This document shows positions 1-7,985 of a DNA stretch of 55,209 nt, piece after piece; positions within the stretch are counted from its first letter, which is position 1, and the number at the start of each line of letters is the position of its first letter. Origin of the DNA: Clostridia bacterium. GTDB lineage: Bacteria > Bacillota > Clostridia > Christensenellales > Aristaeellaceae. The stretch spans positions 1-55,209 of the forward strand of contig JAFWWK010000113.1 of assembly GCA_017523615.1 (NCBI GenBank), given 5' to 3'. A program made the translations under genes and the position numbers. The notes below the pieces were generated by a model. It had not been told where the DNA came from. It made no database searches and saw only the letters and a program-made list of their open reading frames with translations.

Positions 1-583
1 CACCTCCGAACAGCGCGGCATCCAGGTGGCCTATGTGATGATCACCGACGCCCCCTACATCGACAACACCTCCGTCCAGGGCGCCATGATGGCCATCTCC
101 GCCAACTCCGCCCATCCCGAGGAAGCCATGAAGTTCCTGAACCTGCTCAACACCGATCCCTACGTCATGACCCTGCTCAACTACGGCGTCGAAGGCATCC
201 ACTACAACCTGAACGAAAATGGCGAAGTGGAATTTGTGGCTGATGCCCGCAGCACCTATTCTCCCTGGACCAACGGCGTCGGCAACGTCACCCTGCTTCC
301 TCCCCAGAAGGGTCAGGGCGCTGACTTCCAGGAGAAATTCGCTGAATTCTACAGCGGTTCCAAGAAGCTGCCCATCTACGGCTTCACCTTTGACACCAAG
401 CCTGTCGAAACCGAGATCGCCGCGGTCGCCAACGTGAAGGAAGCCTACGCGCTGAGCCTGTTCACCGGCGCCGTGGATCCCGAGACCGCCCTGCCCGAGC
501 TGCTCGCCAAGCTGGATGCCGCCGGTATGCAGAAGATCGTCGACGAAGCCAACGCCCAGCTGAACGCCTTCCTCGGCAACTGA
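1..583 (+). CDS. Sugar ABC transporter substrate-binding protein, C-terminal part (DUF3502 type)
   Basis: The reading frame is open from base 2, so the gene begins upstream of the window and only about 194 C-terminal residues are visible. The fragment contains the helical pattern SAHPEEAMKFLNLL and the stretch YGVEGIHYNLNENGEVE, which are typical of the C-lobe of LplA-like extracellular sugar-binding proteins with a DUF3502 domain. Such proteins bind oligosaccharides outside the cell and deliver them to an ABC permease. The end is NAFLGN followed by TGA and then a strong terminator, so this is the last gene of a plus-strand unit, presumably after or with permease genes upstream. The GTG at 26 is internal and not a start. 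The family is fairly sure; the ligand cannot be deduced. Confidence 0.85.
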   Translation, partial: TSEQRGIQVAYVMITDAPYIDNTSVQGAMMAISANSAHPEEAMKFLNLLNTDPYVMTLLNYGVEGIHYNLNENGEVEFVADARSTYSPWTNGVGNVTLLPPQKGQGADFQEKFAEFYSGSKKLPIYGFTFDTKPVETEIAAVANVKEAYALSLFTGAVDPETALPELLAKLDAAGMQKIVDEANAQLNAFLGN

Positions 584-636
584 CAAAAACGGGAATCCGG
601 CCTGTGTAACGGTCCGGTAAGATCAAATGAAAACAG

Positions 637-674
637 CGCTGCCGCGGAAAACAAATTCCGCGGCAGCGTTTTTT
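637..674 (+). terminator. Rho-independent terminator after the binding-protein gene
   Basis: A perfect 13-bp stem (left arm 637-649, right arm 656-668, CGCTGCCGCGGAA and its complement) has a 6-nt loop and is followed by six T on the plus strand. On the opposite strand the stem is followed by CTGTTTTCATTT, so it may also stop the convergent minus-strand gene whose stop codon lies at its foot. Confidence 0.9.
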
Positions 675-1188
675 ACAGGCGTCCGGGCTCCATCCTGAAT
701 TCATAAACCCGTCTCAGCCACTCCGGTCCCTCGGCGATCGAGTCCCCCATCGCGTCCAGCGTCCTTTTTCCCGCCCTCCTGTCCAGGATCGCAAACATTT
801 TCACGATCGGGTCGTCGGAAAACAGGCTGGTCCTGATATCGCTATTCCTGTACTTTTCAAGCGCGTCCGCGAATTCACCGTCCGTATATTCGCTGCGGAC
901 GTTCATCGGGTATTTCCCCAGCAGCTCCTGAAAACCCACCCAGTACTCCGCGATCGACATGGAGCCGGTCTTCCGGGACAGGCCTTCACTGATAAACCTG
1001 GAATTCACCGTCTCCCAGGAAAACTGTTTGAAAAGCTTCCCGCAGAAAAACACCTCGAAGATCCTGCATCCGTCCATGCCGGCATAAGCCGTGCAGTTAT
1101 ACCTTACTTTTCCCCGCAGCGGCTCGTAAAGCATCTCCTCTTCAAGGTATTTCCTCATCCCGCTCCACGAACCCAGTATTTTGGCCAT
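673..1188 (-). CDS. SF0329-like uncharacterised protein
   Basis: This 171-residue soluble protein has no signal peptide or membrane segment. The opening (MAKILGSWSGMRKYLEE followed by a LRGKVRYNCTAY segment) and the WVGFQELLGKYP stretch resemble the small family named SF0329 in database annotation, whose function is unknown. It starts at an ATG 36 bp after the DUF1349 gene and is probably its downstream operon partner. Its stop codon overlaps the T-run of the convergent terminator. The coding frame is convincing from its length and composition; the family name is from memory of similar proteins and no function should be read into it. Confidence 0.55.
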   Translation of the reverse strand: MAKILGSWSGMRKYLEEEMLYEPLRGKVRYNCTAYAGMDGCRIFEVFFCGKLFKQFSWETVNSRFISEGLSRKTGSMSIAEYWVGFQELLGKYPMNVRSEYTDGEFADALEKYRNSDIRTSLFSDDPIVKMFAILDRRAGKRTLDAMGDSIAEGPEWLRRVYEFRMEPGRL

Positions 1189-1224
1189 GGTTCTCCTCCC
1201 CGCCGGTCTCAGGATCTCCCTGCG

Positions 1225-1821
1225 TCAATCCCCATCGGGTTTCTGTCCGTCATGGGCTTTCCACGCGCATCCCGTCACCCGCATGTCGGTGAATACCGCC
1301 GTAAAACCGGAATCCTCCGGGCTGCACGCATACACGCCGAAAGCGATCTTTCCCCCGCCTTCCCACATATGGCACACCCGCATCTGGGAAAACTCCCTCC
1401 CGTCATACGAGCATTCAATGCAATAGTCGTCCTCTCTGCGGCTGAAGCGGTACCACATTTCCTTCACATCCTCGGGGATGGCCGTGGTGGCCCAGTCGGA
1501 ATAGCCGCGGTTGGTCACGACGGACCCGAGGTGCTGGAACCGTTCGTTTTCATATTCCACGGATGCCTTCAGCCAGTTTTCGCTGTCCAGGTACATCACG
1601 ATCCCACACTGGTCAAACCGGTGATGGCTGCCCGAGAAATCCGTTTTCACGATAAAGGAAAAAAATTTTTCTTCGGTCTCCGCCTGAAGGAGAGGCGCGT
1701 TGTCGTTGCGGAAATGATAATACGTCCTTTGCCACAGGTCGGTGTGCGGCTCGGTGGTGATGGTGATCCTCCCGTCCGCGATGCTGTATTCCCGGGGTTC
1801 CCTTGTCCATTTAAGCTCCAT
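1225..1821 (-). CDS. DUF1349 (concanavalin-like beta-sandwich) protein
   Basis: The 198-residue protein has the features of DUF1349: a repeated beta-strand pattern, the segment FDQCGIVMYLDSENWLKASVE in its middle (around residues 70-90) and VYACSPEDSGFTAVFTDM near the end. DUF1349 proteins are predicted jelly-roll or laminin-G-like domains related to those that bind or cleave carbohydrates, but the cytoplasmic stand-alone forms have no established reaction. There is no signal peptide. The start is 3 bp after the PPK2 stop codon, so the two genes are likely translated from one message. The start lies behind a weak AAGG-type ribosome site, which fits translational coupling. Confidence 0.8.
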   Translation of the reverse strand: MELKWTREPREYSIADGRITITTEPHTDLWQRTYYHFRNDNAPLLQAETEEKFFSFIVKTDFSGSHHRFDQCGIVMYLDSENWLKASVEYENERFQHLGSVVTNRGYSDWATTAIPEDVKEMWYRFSRREDDYCIECSYDGREFSQMRVCHMWEGGGKIAFGVYACSPEDSGFTAVFTDMRVTGCAWKAHDGQKPDGD

Positions 1822-1824
1822 TCT

Positions 1825-2733
1825 TTATTTTTCCTTCCCCTTCTTCGCTTTTTTCTGGCCGCCTTCCTCCGGAAGCTCCTTCAACAGCTCCTCCCTGTAA
1901 TGGGCAAAGGTCTCAAGCCTGTCCGCGGTCACCTCCGGATAGCGCGGATCCATATCCTTGAGTGTCGCCAGGATGATCTCGGAAACGATATAGCGCATAT
2001 ACCATTTGTGATCGGCCGGGACCACATACCATGGGCAGTGCTTCGTGGCGGTAGCGTTGATCGCTTTCTCGAAAGCCTCCTGATAGGCGTCCCAATAGGC
2101 ACGCTCTTCATAGTCGCCGCCGCTGAACTTCCAGTTTTTCTCCGGTTCTTCGATACGGGACAGGAACCGCCTGGCCTGCTCGTCCTTTGACACGTTCAGG
2201 AATATCTTGACGGTGCGCACGTTGTTCCTGTACAGGTATTCCTCAAAATGCCGGATGTCCTCATACCGATGTTCGATCACCTTGTCCATATCGATCCTGC
2301 GGGCGTTGGCCTGGGATCGGTACAGCTCCTTGACCCTGCCGATCAGCACGTCCTCGTACTGGGACCGGTTGAAAATGGCGATCTCACCCTTGGCCGGCAC
2401 CTTTGCGGCGATGCGCCACAGGAAGTCATGCGCCAGTTCGTCGGAGCTCGGGGCTTTGAAGGCGGCTTCATGCACGCCGTGCGGGGACAGGCAGGAAAGC
2501 ACCGCGCGGATCGTGCCGTCCTTGCCCGCCGCGTCCATGGCCTGGAACAGGAAGATCACGCCCTCCTTCTTTTCGGCGTACAGCTTTTCCTGCAGCTCGT
2601 CGATGCGGGCGTTGTTTTCCGCCATCTTTTTTTCCGCTTCCTTACGGTCGTCGCAGAGACTTGTCTCCTCCGTCGAGCATTTGGAGATCTCAAATTCTTT
2701 GGATCCGTCCCAGAGGTATTTTTCGAATGACAT
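1825..2733 (-). CDS. ppk2: Polyphosphate kinase 2 family nucleotide phosphotransferase
   Basis: PPK2 enzymes move phosphate between inorganic polyphosphate and nucleotides in the cytoplasm. The 302-residue protein has the Walker A-like loop MDAAGKDGT (residues 66-74), the Walker B-like strand IAIFNRSQYED (118-128), and the conserved FKAPSSDELAHDFLWR and CPWYVVPADHKWYMR segments. The FKAPS...DFLWR pattern is closest to the class III type that can use AMP and ADP, but class assignment from sequence alone is inference. The start at 2733 is chosen because GGAGGG lies 6 bases before it; an in-frame ATG at 2778 has no ribosome site. The C-terminus ends in a Lys-rich tail. It heads a small operon with the DUF1349 and SF0329-like genes. 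A predicted polyphosphate polymerase lies 16 kb away. Confidence 0.9.
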   Translation of the reverse strand: MSFEKYLWDGSKEFEISKCSTEETSLCDDRKEAEKKMAENNARIDELQEKLYAEKKEGVIFLFQAMDAAGKDGTIRAVLSCLSPHGVHEAAFKAPSSDELAHDFLWRIAAKVPAKGEIAIFNRSQYEDVLIGRVKELYRSQANARRIDMDKVIEHRYEDIRHFEEYLYRNNVRTVKIFLNVSKDEQARRFLSRIEEPEKNWKFSGGDYEERAYWDAYQEAFEKAINATATKHCPWYVVPADHKWYMRYIVSEIILATLKDMDPRYPEVTADRLETFAHYREELLKELPEEGGQKKAKKGKEK

Positions 2734-2786
2734 GTTATTCCCTCCATTTCTTTTTAAACCACCTGTACTGTCAGGCAACTAGTGTA

Positions 2787-3158
2787 TCATTTCATTCCCC
2801 AGACGCCGATCTGCATATTGGATAGCCAAAGGATCTCCGCGGTACTGAATCCGCTTTCCTTCAGCAGCGCAATTTCCGCGAAGGGGTCCAGGGGGACATA
2901 CGCTTTCCCGTATCGGTCGATGTGGGCCCGGCTCTCCTCCGGGCTTTTGCCCTGCTTAATCTGATACCTGCCCCACATTTCCAGGCAGACCGTTTTCCCC
3001 GTCTCCGTAAACGGCGCGAAATTATCGAACGCGATCATCACCCCGCCCGGTTTCAGCGCGTCATGGCACTTTCGCAGCGCGGTCAGGCGGTCCGGACCGT
3101 GCAGGAAATGAAGCGCCATGACCGCTGTGACAACGTCGAACTCCCCGTCATAGGTCAG
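2787..3158 (-). pseudogene. SAM-dependent methyltransferase remnant lacking its N-terminal half
   Basis: The frame encodes LTYDGEFDVVTAVMALHF, then LKPGGVMIAFDNF, which are the post-motif II and motif III regions of class I methyltransferases, and runs to a normal end (MQIGVWGMK). The part that should hold motif I (the GxGxG SAM-binding loop), about 100 residues, is missing. Upstream of LTYDGEFD the frame continues only as Arg/Gly-rich sequence to a TGA just after the GH28 stop codon, which looks non-coding. An ATG at 3119 could start a 110-residue product, but that product could not bind SAM. The most likely explanation is deletion of the 5' half, with the remaining 124-bp spacer full of simple Gly-rich sequence. 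Assembly error is a less likely alternative. Confidence 0.7.
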
Positions 3159-3243
3159 GGAGGTTCTCCGTCTGCCCTGCCCGCGGGCTCTTTCCCCATT
3201 CCTGTCCCCGTGCCTCCGGCACCGGAGGCGGACATATCAGCCG

Positions 3244-4497
3244 TCATCCGTCTTTCATTTCCCGGAACCATACCTGATCCCGATACGGGATATTTCCAGT
3301 TTTCCCCTCGAGAACGGTGTTTTCCAAACAAACGTCCTCGGCGTTAACGATATAGGAATCGTATTCCGCTTTCAGGCGTACATTTTTTAGGGTCACACCG
3401 CGCACGGGCATTTCCTTCAGGCCGCAGACATACAATCCATAACCCACGGAGGAAACACCTTCGATACTTTCAAAACTCAGATCCCGGATTTCCGGCGTCG
3501 TTTCATCCGCCGGCATCGCGACGTCCGGGTCAAAATCCCCTTCCCCGTAAGAACAGTCAATGTACAATATCCCCTTGAACCAGCGGGTCGGGCGGATGGA
3601 CCGGTCTGTATTTGCCAGTGTGCAATTCCTGAAGGAGATATCCCGTATCGCGTTTCCCCGGCCCCGCCTGCACTTGACGCTGGCAATGCTGAAGCTGTCC
3701 GAAAACTCACAGCCGCTCACCTCCACGTCCCGGATGCCCCCGGATATTTCGCTCCCGACAGCCACGCCGAAACCATGGCGAAAACGGCAGTTCCGCACAC
3801 GGATGCGGACTGACGGGATGCCAATGCGCCTCCCGTCAGCGTCCCTGCCGGATTTGACCGCCAGGCAGTCGTCCTGGCTTTCGATCAGGCAGTTTTCGAC
3901 CACCGCATCCTGGCAGCACTCCAGGTCGATCCCGTCGCCGTTATACAGCAGGGGATTTTTCCTTCCCTCGCTGTCGTATGCCGTATGGACGCTGACGCCG
4001 TCGATCAGGACATTTCGGCAGTACAATATGTGTACGCACCAGAACGCGGCATTCCGCACAGTGATCCCGCGGATGGTCAGCCCCGACGTGTTCCTGACGG
4101 AAATCGCCTTTCCCCTTTTTGCCCTGCCTTCCCTTATTTCACGCTGAAACAGCAGCCTCCCGTTCGCGTCGATACATCCCTCGCCCTCGATGGTGATGTT
4201 CCTGTGCGGGGCGGGGCCCGTGCTGATCAGGCTGCTGTAGCACAATTGTTCACGGCCCTCGTGATGATCCTGGCGGATCGGGTAATCCGCAGTATCCGGG
4301 CTGCCCAGCAGGCAGCCGTTTTTCTCGATCCTGAGCGTCATATCGCTCTTCAGCTCCAGCGCCCCGGTCAGATACGTTCCCGCTGGAACGATCACAACGC
4401 CTCCCGCGGGGCACAGGTCGATCGCATTCTGGATCTCACGGGTATGCACATGTCCGTCGTCACGGGCGCCAAAGTCTGTAATGATCACATCGTCCAT
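3244..4497 (-). CDS. Glycoside hydrolase family 28 (polygalacturonase-like)
   Basis: GH28 enzymes cleave galacturonic-acid linkages in pectin by inversion. The 417-residue protein is a right-handed beta-helix by its repeated VRNTSGL/VRNAAF/CRNVLIDG rungs and has the family motifs in order: NGDGID (186-191), QDDC (208-211) and HGFG (241-244), supplying the catalytic aspartates and histidine. The usual RIK site appears as SVKCRRGRG. There is no signal peptide from the chosen start, so it probably acts on imported oligogalacturonides. The start at 4497 (MDDVIITDFGA) fits the family; an ATG at 4569 adds a Gly/Arg-rich stretch that belongs to the upstream gene's frame shadow. The start is 1 bp after the upstream phosphatase stop codon, so the two are co-expressed. 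Confidence 0.85.
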   Translation of the reverse strand: MDDVIITDFGARDDGHVHTREIQNAIDLCPAGGVVIVPAGTYLTGALELKSDMTLRIEKNGCLLGSPDTADYPIRQDHHEGREQLCYSSLISTGPAPHRNITIEGEGCIDANGRLLFQREIREGRAKRGKAISVRNTSGLTIRGITVRNAAFWCVHILYCRNVLIDGVSVHTAYDSEGRKNPLLYNGDGIDLECCQDAVVENCLIESQDDCLAVKSGRDADGRRIGIPSVRIRVRNCRFRHGFGVAVGSEISGGIRDVEVSGCEFSDSFSIASVKCRRGRGNAIRDISFRNCTLANTDRSIRPTRWFKGILYIDCSYGEGDFDPDVAMPADETTPEIRDLSFESIEGVSSVGYGLYVCGLKEMPVRGVTLKNVRLKAEYDSYIVNAEDVCLENTVLEGKTGNIPYRDQVWFREMKDG

Positions 4498-4498
4498 A

Positions 4499-5485
4499 TT
4501 ATTCCGTTTCCCGGGCGAGCCATTCCATCCAGGACGCCCCGTCCTCCGGATCCCTGTGCAGGTATTCATATGCCTGCAGGATCCGCTTCGCCCTCAGGGC
4601 GTAGACGTCGGCGATCCCGCTGTTCGGATCGGCATAGGGGAAATAGCTGCTTCCGGTCATGGCGTGGCGCAGCATGATGTCCTCAAAGGACACGCCCGGA
4701 TTCCGCACCATGTCGTAGATCGCCATAAAGATCCCCGTGCGGCTCTTCCCAGCGTGGCAATGGAAGTGGAGCCACACATTGTCCAGGCCCACCGTTTCGT
4801 CCAGTTCCTTTAGGAAGGCGAGGAAGGTCTCCACAGCCTCCTCTTCAGGCCAGCTGTGGTCGTTGCCGGGCAGGCGCAGGTAATGGAAGCCTTCCCCCTC
4901 CACCAGTTCCCGCTCCGTCATCCATCGATCCACGGTTATTTCCTGCGGATTTTCAGGCACATTGTTCTCAGCCGTATAAACCGTGACCGTTGTCCCGGGC
5001 AGGGCGCTGAAGCGTGCTGCCTCGTCCGCTTCCGCCTCCGACAGGGTCATCCCCTTATTCGCCCAGTTCTGGTCGTCATACCAGGACACCGCGATCCCAT
5101 TGATCAGCGCGTGGCTCTCCAGACGGCAGTCCACGATCCAAATCTGCTTATCCCCGGCCAGTGCTCTCAGATCCCCGGCCAGGGTATGAAACTGATCTTC
5201 GGAAAATTCCGCACTGCCGGAAATATTCAGCGTATCCAGTCCCTCGGCGGAGGGGACCGTATCCGGGCTGATCCCGTACTGTTCGCATTTTGCCGGATCG
5301 ATGGGCGTAAAGCTCCACGCGCCCTCCGTCAGGAAACGGACGGCGGAAAGGGGTTTGCTCCATGCGTCCGGACTGTTCAGATCAAACCGCAGGAAAGGCC
5401 GGGGGATATTCTCCCCCACGGCGTTCGCCGCCAGGGTCAGCAAAAGGGCGAAGACGATCAGCGGTAAAGCGCGGCGGTTCTTCAT
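4499..5485 (-). CDS. Secreted protein-tyrosine-phosphatase-like inositol phosphatase (cysteine phytase family)
   Basis: This 328-residue protein has a signal peptide (basic MKNRR, hydrophobic LPLIVFALLLTLAANA, cleavage near residue 24). The phosphatase loop HCHAGKSRTG (242-251) gives nucleophile Cys243 and Arg249. The segment CRLESHALINGIAVSW (120-135) matches the LRxESHGxxNG hallmark of cysteine phytases such as that of Selenomonas, and GNDHSWP (207-213) fits their general-acid loop. These features point to a phosphatase of myo-inositol phosphates or related phosphate esters outside the membrane rather than a protein phosphatase; substrate is inference. It is the first gene of the unit with GH28 and is preceded by a strong TTGCGT-17-TATAAT promoter next to a palindrome. 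Confidence 0.85.
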   Translation of the reverse strand: MKNRRALPLIVFALLLTLAANAVGENIPRPFLRFDLNSPDAWSKPLSAVRFLTEGAWSFTPIDPAKCEQYGISPDTVPSAEGLDTLNISGSAEFSEDQFHTLAGDLRALAGDKQIWIVDCRLESHALINGIAVSWYDDQNWANKGMTLSEAEADEAARFSALPGTTVTVYTAENNVPENPQEITVDRWMTERELVEGEGFHYLRLPGNDHSWPEEEAVETFLAFLKELDETVGLDNVWLHFHCHAGKSRTGIFMAIYDMVRNPGVSFEDIMLRHAMTGSSYFPYADPNSGIADVYALRAKRILQAYEYLHRDPEDGASWMEWLARETE

Positions 5486-5535
5486 GGCATATGACCTCCG
5501 TTATTTTTTTCTGTCGGCAGAGAGCCTGCCGTTTC

Positions 5536-5564
5536 ATTATAATCCGTTCCCTGCCCGGACGCAA
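5536..5564 (-). promoter_or_regulatory. Promoter of the phosphatase-GH28 unit
   Basis: On the minus strand the -35 hexamer TTGCGT (5564-5559) and -10 hexamer TATAAT (5541-5536) are separated by 17 bp, about 50 bp before the start at 5485. The -35 lies one base from the palindrome at 5566-5587, so a protein bound there would touch RNA polymerase. Confidence 0.75.
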
Positions 5565-5565
5565 T

Positions 5566-5587
5566 CACAATCCCGTGCGGGATTGTG
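5566..5587. promoter_or_regulatory. Perfect palindromic operator between divergent promoters
   Basis: Two perfect 10-bp arms, CACAATCCCG and CGGGATTGTG, flank a 2-bp centre. The palindrome overlaps the -35 of the plus-strand aldolase promoter and abuts the -35 of the minus-strand phosphatase promoter. It has no T-run on either side, so it is not a terminator. Its size and symmetry fit a dimeric repressor site of the LacI or GntR kind; the regulator is not in the window. Confidence 0.7.
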
Positions 5588-5612
5588 CGTCCGCCTCAGT
5601 CTGTGGTATGAT
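5583..5612 (+). promoter_or_regulatory. Promoter of the HpcH/HpaI aldolase gene
   Basis: TTGTGC (5583-5588) and TATGAT (5607-5612) are separated by 18 bp, about 57 bp before the aldolase start. The -35 lies inside the right arm of the palindrome, so occupancy of that site should block this promoter. Confidence 0.65.
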
Positions 5613-5669
5613 CCATTATGATACCGGCAAACTCATCATTTTAAAAAATTTAGGGAAGGTCGTCTTCTT

Positions 5670-6446
5670 ATGAATGAAAGGCTGAAAAAGCTCACGGAAA
5701 AGTTCAGTCAGGGCAGGCCCGCGGTAGGCGTTTTCGTCCTTTTTGCCGATTCGTCCGTCAGCGAGATCGTGGGGTATTCCGGCTGCGATTTCGTCTGGAT
5801 CGATTCGGAGCACGGCATGATGGACCGGCGTGAGATCTACCACCACGTCCTGGCTGCACAATCCGCCGGGGCCTGCGCCTTCGTGCGGGTGCCGGGCGTG
5901 GATTATTTCCAGATCAAAAACACCCTGGACATGGGGCCGGACGGGGTCATTTTTCCCTTTGTGAATACGCCGGAGATCGCCCGCCGGGCGGTGGAAGCAT
6001 GCACCTATCCGTCCGACGGCGGCAAACGCGGCATCGGGCCCCTTCGCGCCATCAGGTACGGCCTGGACAGCGAGCCGGAATACCTGAAAACAGCCAAAGA
6101 CGAAGTGTGGAAAATCTTCCAGATCGAAAGCATGGAAGCGGTCAGCCACTTGGAGGAGATCGCCAAAGTGCCCGGCTTCCACTCCCTGTTTGTGGGGCCC
6201 GCGGACCTGGGGATGTCCATGACGGACGTTTCTCCCAAAGATAAACCGACCCTGATCGCCGACATCCAGCGCCAGGCGGCCCGGGCTGCGGCAGTAAACG
6301 GCAAGTTCTGCGGTTCCTGCGCCGGTCCCACCAGGGCCTCCTGCCTGGAACTGATGGATCGGGGCGTCCAGTGGATGACCATCGCCCAGGATGCCCGTAT
6401 CATCAGTTCTTATCTTGCGGATGCAGTGCGGGACATCAATGGATGA
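5670..6446 (+). CDS. HpcH/HpaI-family class II aldolase
   Basis: The family cleaves 2-keto-3-deoxy sugar acids and 4-hydroxy-2-oxo acids to pyruvate and an aldehyde, using a divalent metal. The 258-residue length is normal. Family landmarks are CDFVWIDSEHGMMD near residue 40, FVRVPGV, GPDGVIFPFVNT, IFQIESMEAV (metal-binding Glu region) and FVGPADLGMSM. AGGGAAGG lies ahead of the ATG at 5670. Because it shares a control region with a GH28 gene, a role in catabolism of galacturonate-derived keto-deoxy acids or aldarate products is attractive, but that is inference. The stop codon is only 3 bp from the stop of the convergent metallophosphoesterase gene. Confidence 0.85.
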   Translation: MNERLKKLTEKFSQGRPAVGVFVLFADSSVSEIVGYSGCDFVWIDSEHGMMDRREIYHHVLAAQSAGACAFVRVPGVDYFQIKNTLDMGPDGVIFPFVNTPEIARRAVEACTYPSDGGKRGIGPLRAIRYGLDSEPEYLKTAKDEVWKIFQIESMEAVSHLEEIAKVPGFHSLFVGPADLGMSMTDVSPKDKPTLIADIQRQAARAAAVNGKFCGSCAGPTRASCLELMDRGVQWMTIAQDARIISSYLADAVRDING

Positions 6447-6449
6447 TAT

Positions 6450-7340
6450 TCAATCGACCCTGACGATCTGCTCGTACAGCAGGTAATGGTTCCCGAACAG
6501 CGTTCGGTTGTCGTGCAGATGCCCATAGAACCATTTCCCATACTTCATTTCCCCACGGAGCGATTCCAGATAATCGCTCAATTCGTCCGTGCCGTCAAAT
6601 CCCAGCAGCTGCTTGTCGGATACCGGCGCATCATGCGTAATAACAAGATCCAGCCGTTCATGGCTGTCCATAAAGGCGCGGATGTTCTTCCTGCCCTGAT
6701 CCATTTCATCCTGTGACGGCATTTCATCCTCCCACCAGGAAATGCCCTTTACCCGGATCATCCCTTCCCTGCGGATGGCATAGTCCTTTTTAAAGCTGCG
6801 CTCGTCGGGATAGTCCGCCGGATCGAGAATGCCGTCCCGGATGTCGTGGCTCCTGGCGCCGCCGAAGGCAAAGCAGCTTTTCCCTCCGATATCGAATATC
6901 CCGCCCCGCTCCAGCATCATGACGGAGGGCCGGAGCTCCCGCACCCAGCCGCCGTGCCAGCGTTTTCGGGGATAACCCGTCCGGAGCTTTTCCTTTTCCT
7001 CCGGCGGCATTTTCGCATACAGCCAGCATCCCAGCATCCTTTCGTCCCGGCAGCCGGTCAGCCGGTCATAGTTTTCGTGGTTGCCAGGAACAAAAAGCGT
7101 CGTAAAAGGCTTCTCCTCCAGCCAATCCAGGGAATACTTCTCCGAAGCCGGTTCTCGGACGCATTTGCGGTCGGTTTCCCAGACGCCGCCGAAGTCCCCG
7201 CAGATGATCACATGATCGTCCTTGCACATCTCCTTTTGCTCCGGGAAAGCTTCGGTCCCGAGCCTGTGCATAAACCCGTCGACTGAAAAACTGCCGTAAC
7301 GCTGGCTCCCATGGGTATCCCCTGTTACATAGATCGCCAA
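6450..7340 (-). CDS. Calcineurin-like metallophosphoesterase
   Basis: The protein has the complete series of dinuclear-metal motifs: GDTHG close to the N-terminus, GDFGG, GNHEN, THDAP and GHLHDN near the C-terminus. The group hydrolyses phosphoesters, but the substrate is unknown. A TTG at 7340 is the preferred start, because it yields MAIYVTGDTHG, the usual beginning of the family, and is preceded by GAGGTGAAGG at suitable spacing; an ATG at 7385 would add 15 unconserved residues. It is the last gene of the minus-strand accessory run, ending 3 bp from the convergent aldolase gene. Confidence 0.85.
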   Translation of the reverse strand: MAIYVTGDTHGSQRYGSFSVDGFMHRLGTEAFPEQKEMCKDDHVIICGDFGGVWETDRKCVREPASEKYSLDWLEEKPFTTLFVPGNHENYDRLTGCRDERMLGCWLYAKMPPEEKEKLRTGYPRKRWHGGWVRELRPSVMMLERGGIFDIGGKSCFAFGGARSHDIRDGILDPADYPDERSFKKDYAIRREGMIRVKGISWWEDEMPSQDEMDQGRKNIRAFMDSHERLDLVITHDAPVSDKQLLGFDGTDELSDYLESLRGEMKYGKWFYGHLHDNRTLFGNHYLLYEQIVRVD

Positions 7341-7472
7341 AGTATCCTTCACCTCATTTATAGGCAGCGCTGTAAAAAGCCCCATCCCACGGCATACTGC
7401 GCCTCAAGAACTCCCCATTCCGCGCTGGCCGCTGTTTTTCTTCATCCGACTTTTCCGCATAGGCTGTTCCCG

Positions 7473-7922
7473 TCATGCTTGATCGACCGTCATGACCATT
7501 TCGATCTCCTCGCTGTCCTCATTCCCGGACGCGGAAAAGCCCTTGCTTTCATAAAGCTTCATTGCCGCGGAGTTGTCCCTGTTGCAGGTCAGGGCGACCC
7601 TGCCCGAATCGCCGAAGGGCTTCGTCCTGATGAATTCGATGACACGGTCAAAGGCTTCGCTTCCGTAACCCTTTCCCTGTTCTTTTTCATCGATCATCAT
7701 GTGCCAGATATCATACTCCTGCGCGTCGTAATCGTAGATCACCATGACATAACCGACCATTCTGTCTTTCACATAGATCCCGAAAGGCCGGCACTGGTCC
7801 CGGTAAACATACGCCTGGGCGAGGCTCCTGACGGGATGGGATACAAAACGCTCCTGCCCCGGAGCCAGCTTCAAATTGAACGCGTCAAGGAAGTTATCCT
7901 CGCCGATCTCCCGCAGTTCCAC
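7473..7922 (-). CDS. GNAT-family N-acetyltransferase
   Basis: The acetyl-CoA binding motif A is MMIDEKEQGKGYGSEAFDRV, with the Q/R-x-x-G-x-G turn as EQGKGYG, followed by VALTCNRDNSAAMKLYESKGF, the standard motif B ending. The pattern PFGIYVKDRMVGYVMV is close to spermidine/diamine acetyltransferases of the BltD type, but the acceptor is not certain. A GTG at 7922 behind GAGGAGG with 6-bp spacing is the likely start and gives 149 residues. An in-frame ATG at 7976 would add an 18-residue Lys/Arg-rich leader and has a ribosome site too close to be effective. Gap to the upstream zinc-finger gene is short, so it is probably co-transcribed. Confidence 0.82.
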   Translation of the reverse strand: MELREIGEDNFLDAFNLKLAPGQERFVSHPVRSLAQAYVYRDQCRPFGIYVKDRMVGYVMVIYDYDAQEYDIWHMMIDEKEQGKGYGSEAFDRVIEFIRTKPFGDSGRVALTCNRDNSAAMKLYESKGFSASGNEDSEEIEMVMTVDQA

Positions 7923-7985
7923 TGCCGCCCTCCTCGCCTTTGGTTTTTTCTTCGGGCTTTTTTCCGATCCGCCCATATCTCCGGA

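Noticed and set aside
5538..5543. A plus-strand TATAAT
   Set aside because: No -35 is found at a suitable distance; the same bases serve as the minus-strand -10.
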